Shown here: piece by piece, positions 61,728 through 64,000 of the stretch
Layout: each line of letters opens with the position of its first letter
Position numbering within the stretch: the stretch's first letter is position 1
Assembly: GCA_034190875.2 (NCBI GenBank)
Contig: CM067344.1
Span: 22,809,606 to 22,873,605 of the forward strand
DNA from: Urechis unicinctus
Lineage: Eukaryota > Annelida > Polychaeta > Xenopneusta > Urechidae
Length of the DNA stretch: 64,000 nucleotides
Direction: 5' to 3'
Notes under the pieces: generated by a model
What the model saw: only the letters and a program-made list of their open reading frames with translations
What the model was told of the DNA's origin: nothing
Database searches by the model: none
Translations under genes and position numbers: made by a program

Positions 61728-62620
61728 GCACAGCTGCTTTAATTATGGTTAACAATGACAGCAAGATATGCACAGATTAAATAGACAAGAGAGAGAATAC
61801 TTCCCTGCCATACACCATTTGATACCATAAATGTATTTGAGGCAAACTTGCCCCAGCGAACACACATCATTTGGTTTGAGTACCAACCAATACATAAGCA
61901 ATCTGATCATATAAAATGGTACACCTCTGGCCAGTAATTATCAATTGAAGATATTTTTACCTTGATAACAGGAACAAGTACAACTGACATCAGCGTGTCT
62001 GAGAGAGCATCATGGACAAAAAAACTACTTGTGAAACAAATACTCAATAAAGCTAACAATCATCTTGATAAGAACTTGTTCAGCAAATATACCATCTAGT
62101 CCGCAAGATTTGTTACAGTCCATCTCATTAATAGCATTTTCTGTCTCTCAAACATCAATTTTTACATAACTGTTCAGACTGGAAAAATCTACAGAACAAT
62201 TTGGACTAGAATCAGTTTTAGTAACACTTAATTAAATAAAGAATTGTAATGCTGCCTCCATAACTTGGCTTTATTGGCCTCACCTGAGGTTCCAACAATA
62301 CTCGTTTGGAAGGGGTATTTTACTACTGTTGATATGTTTGACCTCTTTGATGGTTCATATCCCTAAGTTTGTTAGCAAGAGATTCTTTCTTCATTTGAGC
62401 TTCACATATCTACAAGCATTTTTAAACTTCGCTTTGCCAGCGCGATAAATACCGAACACATGTCACTGTCTTGGCTTACCAACACTGACCCACTTCATAT
62501 ACAATTCTCGAGATGTTTTTGTAGAGATCAGCAACATGATCTGACCAGCCAGGCTTATTGTGACCCGTTTTGGCACGAGAAGCACTGAGCACAACATTAC
62601 CTCATTGTTTTAAATAATCT
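61728..62620 (-). mobile_element. Dead LINE reverse transcriptase fragment
   Basis: Translated on the minus strand, pieces line up in the order of a non-LTR retrotransposon ORF2. First comes a pre-RT piece with KPGWSDHVADLYKN (near 62500-62570), then MDCNKSCGLDGIFAEQ (near 62080-62130), then VSNGVWQGSILS (near 61800-61850). This wording (GxxSCGxDGI, xSNGVxQGSxLSP) is typical of reverse transcriptases of CR1/L2-like or related LINEs. Many stops and frame changes break it, and no endonuclease or 3' tail is visible. It is an old, truncated copy. Confidence 0.75.
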
Positions 62621-64000
62621 ATAATATTCATGTAAAATTCACAGTTTTTTTTTTTAAAATTCAGTCATATGGAAGATATCGTTTGGTTGTTTCAACATGA
62701 AAAATTAAATTGAAATATGGTGGGACTTACGGGTGAAGCTGATCGAGAGGATGATGAGGCTATCAGCTTTTTATGTCTGAGAGTATATGACGTTGATAAA
62801 TCGCACACCTTAAATTAAATGAACCTGATTATTCAATTTACAGAGTACTGGAATGTACAACTGGTAATGATCAAACAATGGTCTTATTTAGCTAGTTTAC
62901 CAAACGGCTGAACGTGTTCATTTCAGTTACCGTAACTCTGCATGTACAGGAATACCTCCAGATCAACTATCGTTGCTGTCTCGTAGCCAACTGAATGGTC
63001 ATAACGCGTTAACAGAGCAGCCCTGCTTCAGCCTCGCATACATCACTCAAGTGTGCTTATTTGAAGGCATGCACGTTAATTGTCATCAAATTAGACATCT
63101 TTATTTTATTAAAGACGTACAGTATGAATATTCGCGGAGTCTTGATACAGTAGCCTTGCCATGTACCTTCAATATTTTGCTCATGGGGATGAGCGGCATG
63201 AAATCCAACCGTATGTGGTTATCACATGCATGCAAGACAACCCACTTGTGAGCGTGTGCAACGGGTGCTGGTTTACACTCACACAAACTAACCCAAAAGT
63301 GAATAGCTTTCATATAGCTGAAATTCGCAGCAACTTTTTGCAATAAGCGATCTTGTTGTGGTTCGCCTCATCTGGGCAGTTATCTGCTGGCATTAGCGGG
63401 ACTCGGCGAACACAGAAGACAGCAGTAATTATACTATTCATTAATCTATGCAATGCAACTTTAATATCCACGAATTGTCATTGATATTCCTGTAACGAAC
63501 TCGAGTGATTTAAATGTTCTGATTCTAGTTTTTAATACGCTGTCGTGATTTTCTTTGAAATGTGTATTCAGACAGTCGCTTTAATACGTCGTTAACAAGC
63601 TAGAGGTTTTGTGCGTTATGTCTACAAATGCATCAAAAGACAAGACAGGTATCTCATTAGGAATCTTCACCATGTTCACAAACTTTTACGAACAGCCATA
63701 TATCGCTGTGGTTCTAATAATCGGGACATTCACATGCTAGCAGCGGCATTGATCCTAGATGCATCGATCCATGGCAGGTGCGTTGGCGATGGGGTTGTCA
63801 TAATGCATATTTGAACGCGTAGGCGTTTCGATTTACCTGAGACCACTAGAATGTTGTTTTCTCAGAGAGCGCCATTCACCTGTTGGCTTGACTGGTCCAT
63901 CACGTACTTGTCTCATTTCTTGATCACAATCATGCATATTGCATACCATGTGTTGTATTTAACTGTTCGCACTCTTTGGGTGACATTGCATTTCAAATAA
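62621..64000. other. Intergenic end of window, no gene seen
   Basis: Short frames on both strands have no recognisable domain or splice pattern. Confidence 0.5.

Overview
This is animal nuclear DNA. Every protein gene is split by many GT-AG introns, the proteins are metazoan families (CARD caspase, TRAF7, CDK11, an ankyrin/SOCS-box protein, a CACHD1-like VWA/Cache protein), and the gaps hold small DNA transposons, foldback elements, minisatellites and a dead LINE. The host is an invertebrate deuterostome or lophotrochozoan; a mollusc is my best guess, but the sequence does not prove it. No bacterial operon, CRISPR array, tRNA or rRNA was seen.

Layout. 1-4.9 kb: no gene; a foldback element with repeated TTGTACGACGGG (878-2057) and two facing arrays of a decayed repeat. 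4.9-13.2 kb (+): a CACHD1-like protein of about 1425 aa in 18 coding exons, with an extra folate-receptor-like N-terminal module and a 1-kb 32-bp minisatellite in one intron. 16.0-22.6 kb (+): MCM3, 22 exons, 821 aa, with an E2F site and an E-box just upstream. 24.2-30.4 kb (-): TRAF7, tail-to-tail with MCM3. 33.2-39.3 kb (-): CDK11 (PITSLRE kinase), 16 exons, 895 aa. 40.2-43.5 kb: remains of an unassigned, virus-like or large mobile element. 44.6-46.3 kb (-): ribosomal protein S26. 48.1-51.6 kb (-): a CARD-containing initiator caspase, 8 exons, 450 aa. 55.1-57.6 kb (-): an ankyrin-repeat protein with a SOCS box, 4 exons, with an apparent one-base frameshift in exon 3. 57.6-64 kb: no gene; a TIR element (59109-59680) and a dead LINE reverse transcriptase on the minus strand (61.7-62.6 kb).

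Exon chains were built by hand from splice sites and reading phase. The chains of the CACHD1-like gene, MCM3, CDK11, RPS26 and the caspase each sum to a whole number of codons, which supports the models. The genes are not an obvious functional unit. They are housekeeping and signalling genes side by side: replication licensing (MCM3), transcription and splicing kinase (CDK11), translation (RPS26), ubiquitin ligases (TRAF7, the ankyrin/SOCS protein) and apoptosis (caspase).

I found no clear new multi-gene system. The strongest unusual items are the composite folate-receptor-like/CACHD1 protein, the foldback element, the hAT-type MITE with a perfect 8-bp target duplication, the long hairpins, the triplicated splice acceptor in MCM3, and the orphan element at 40-43.5 kb.
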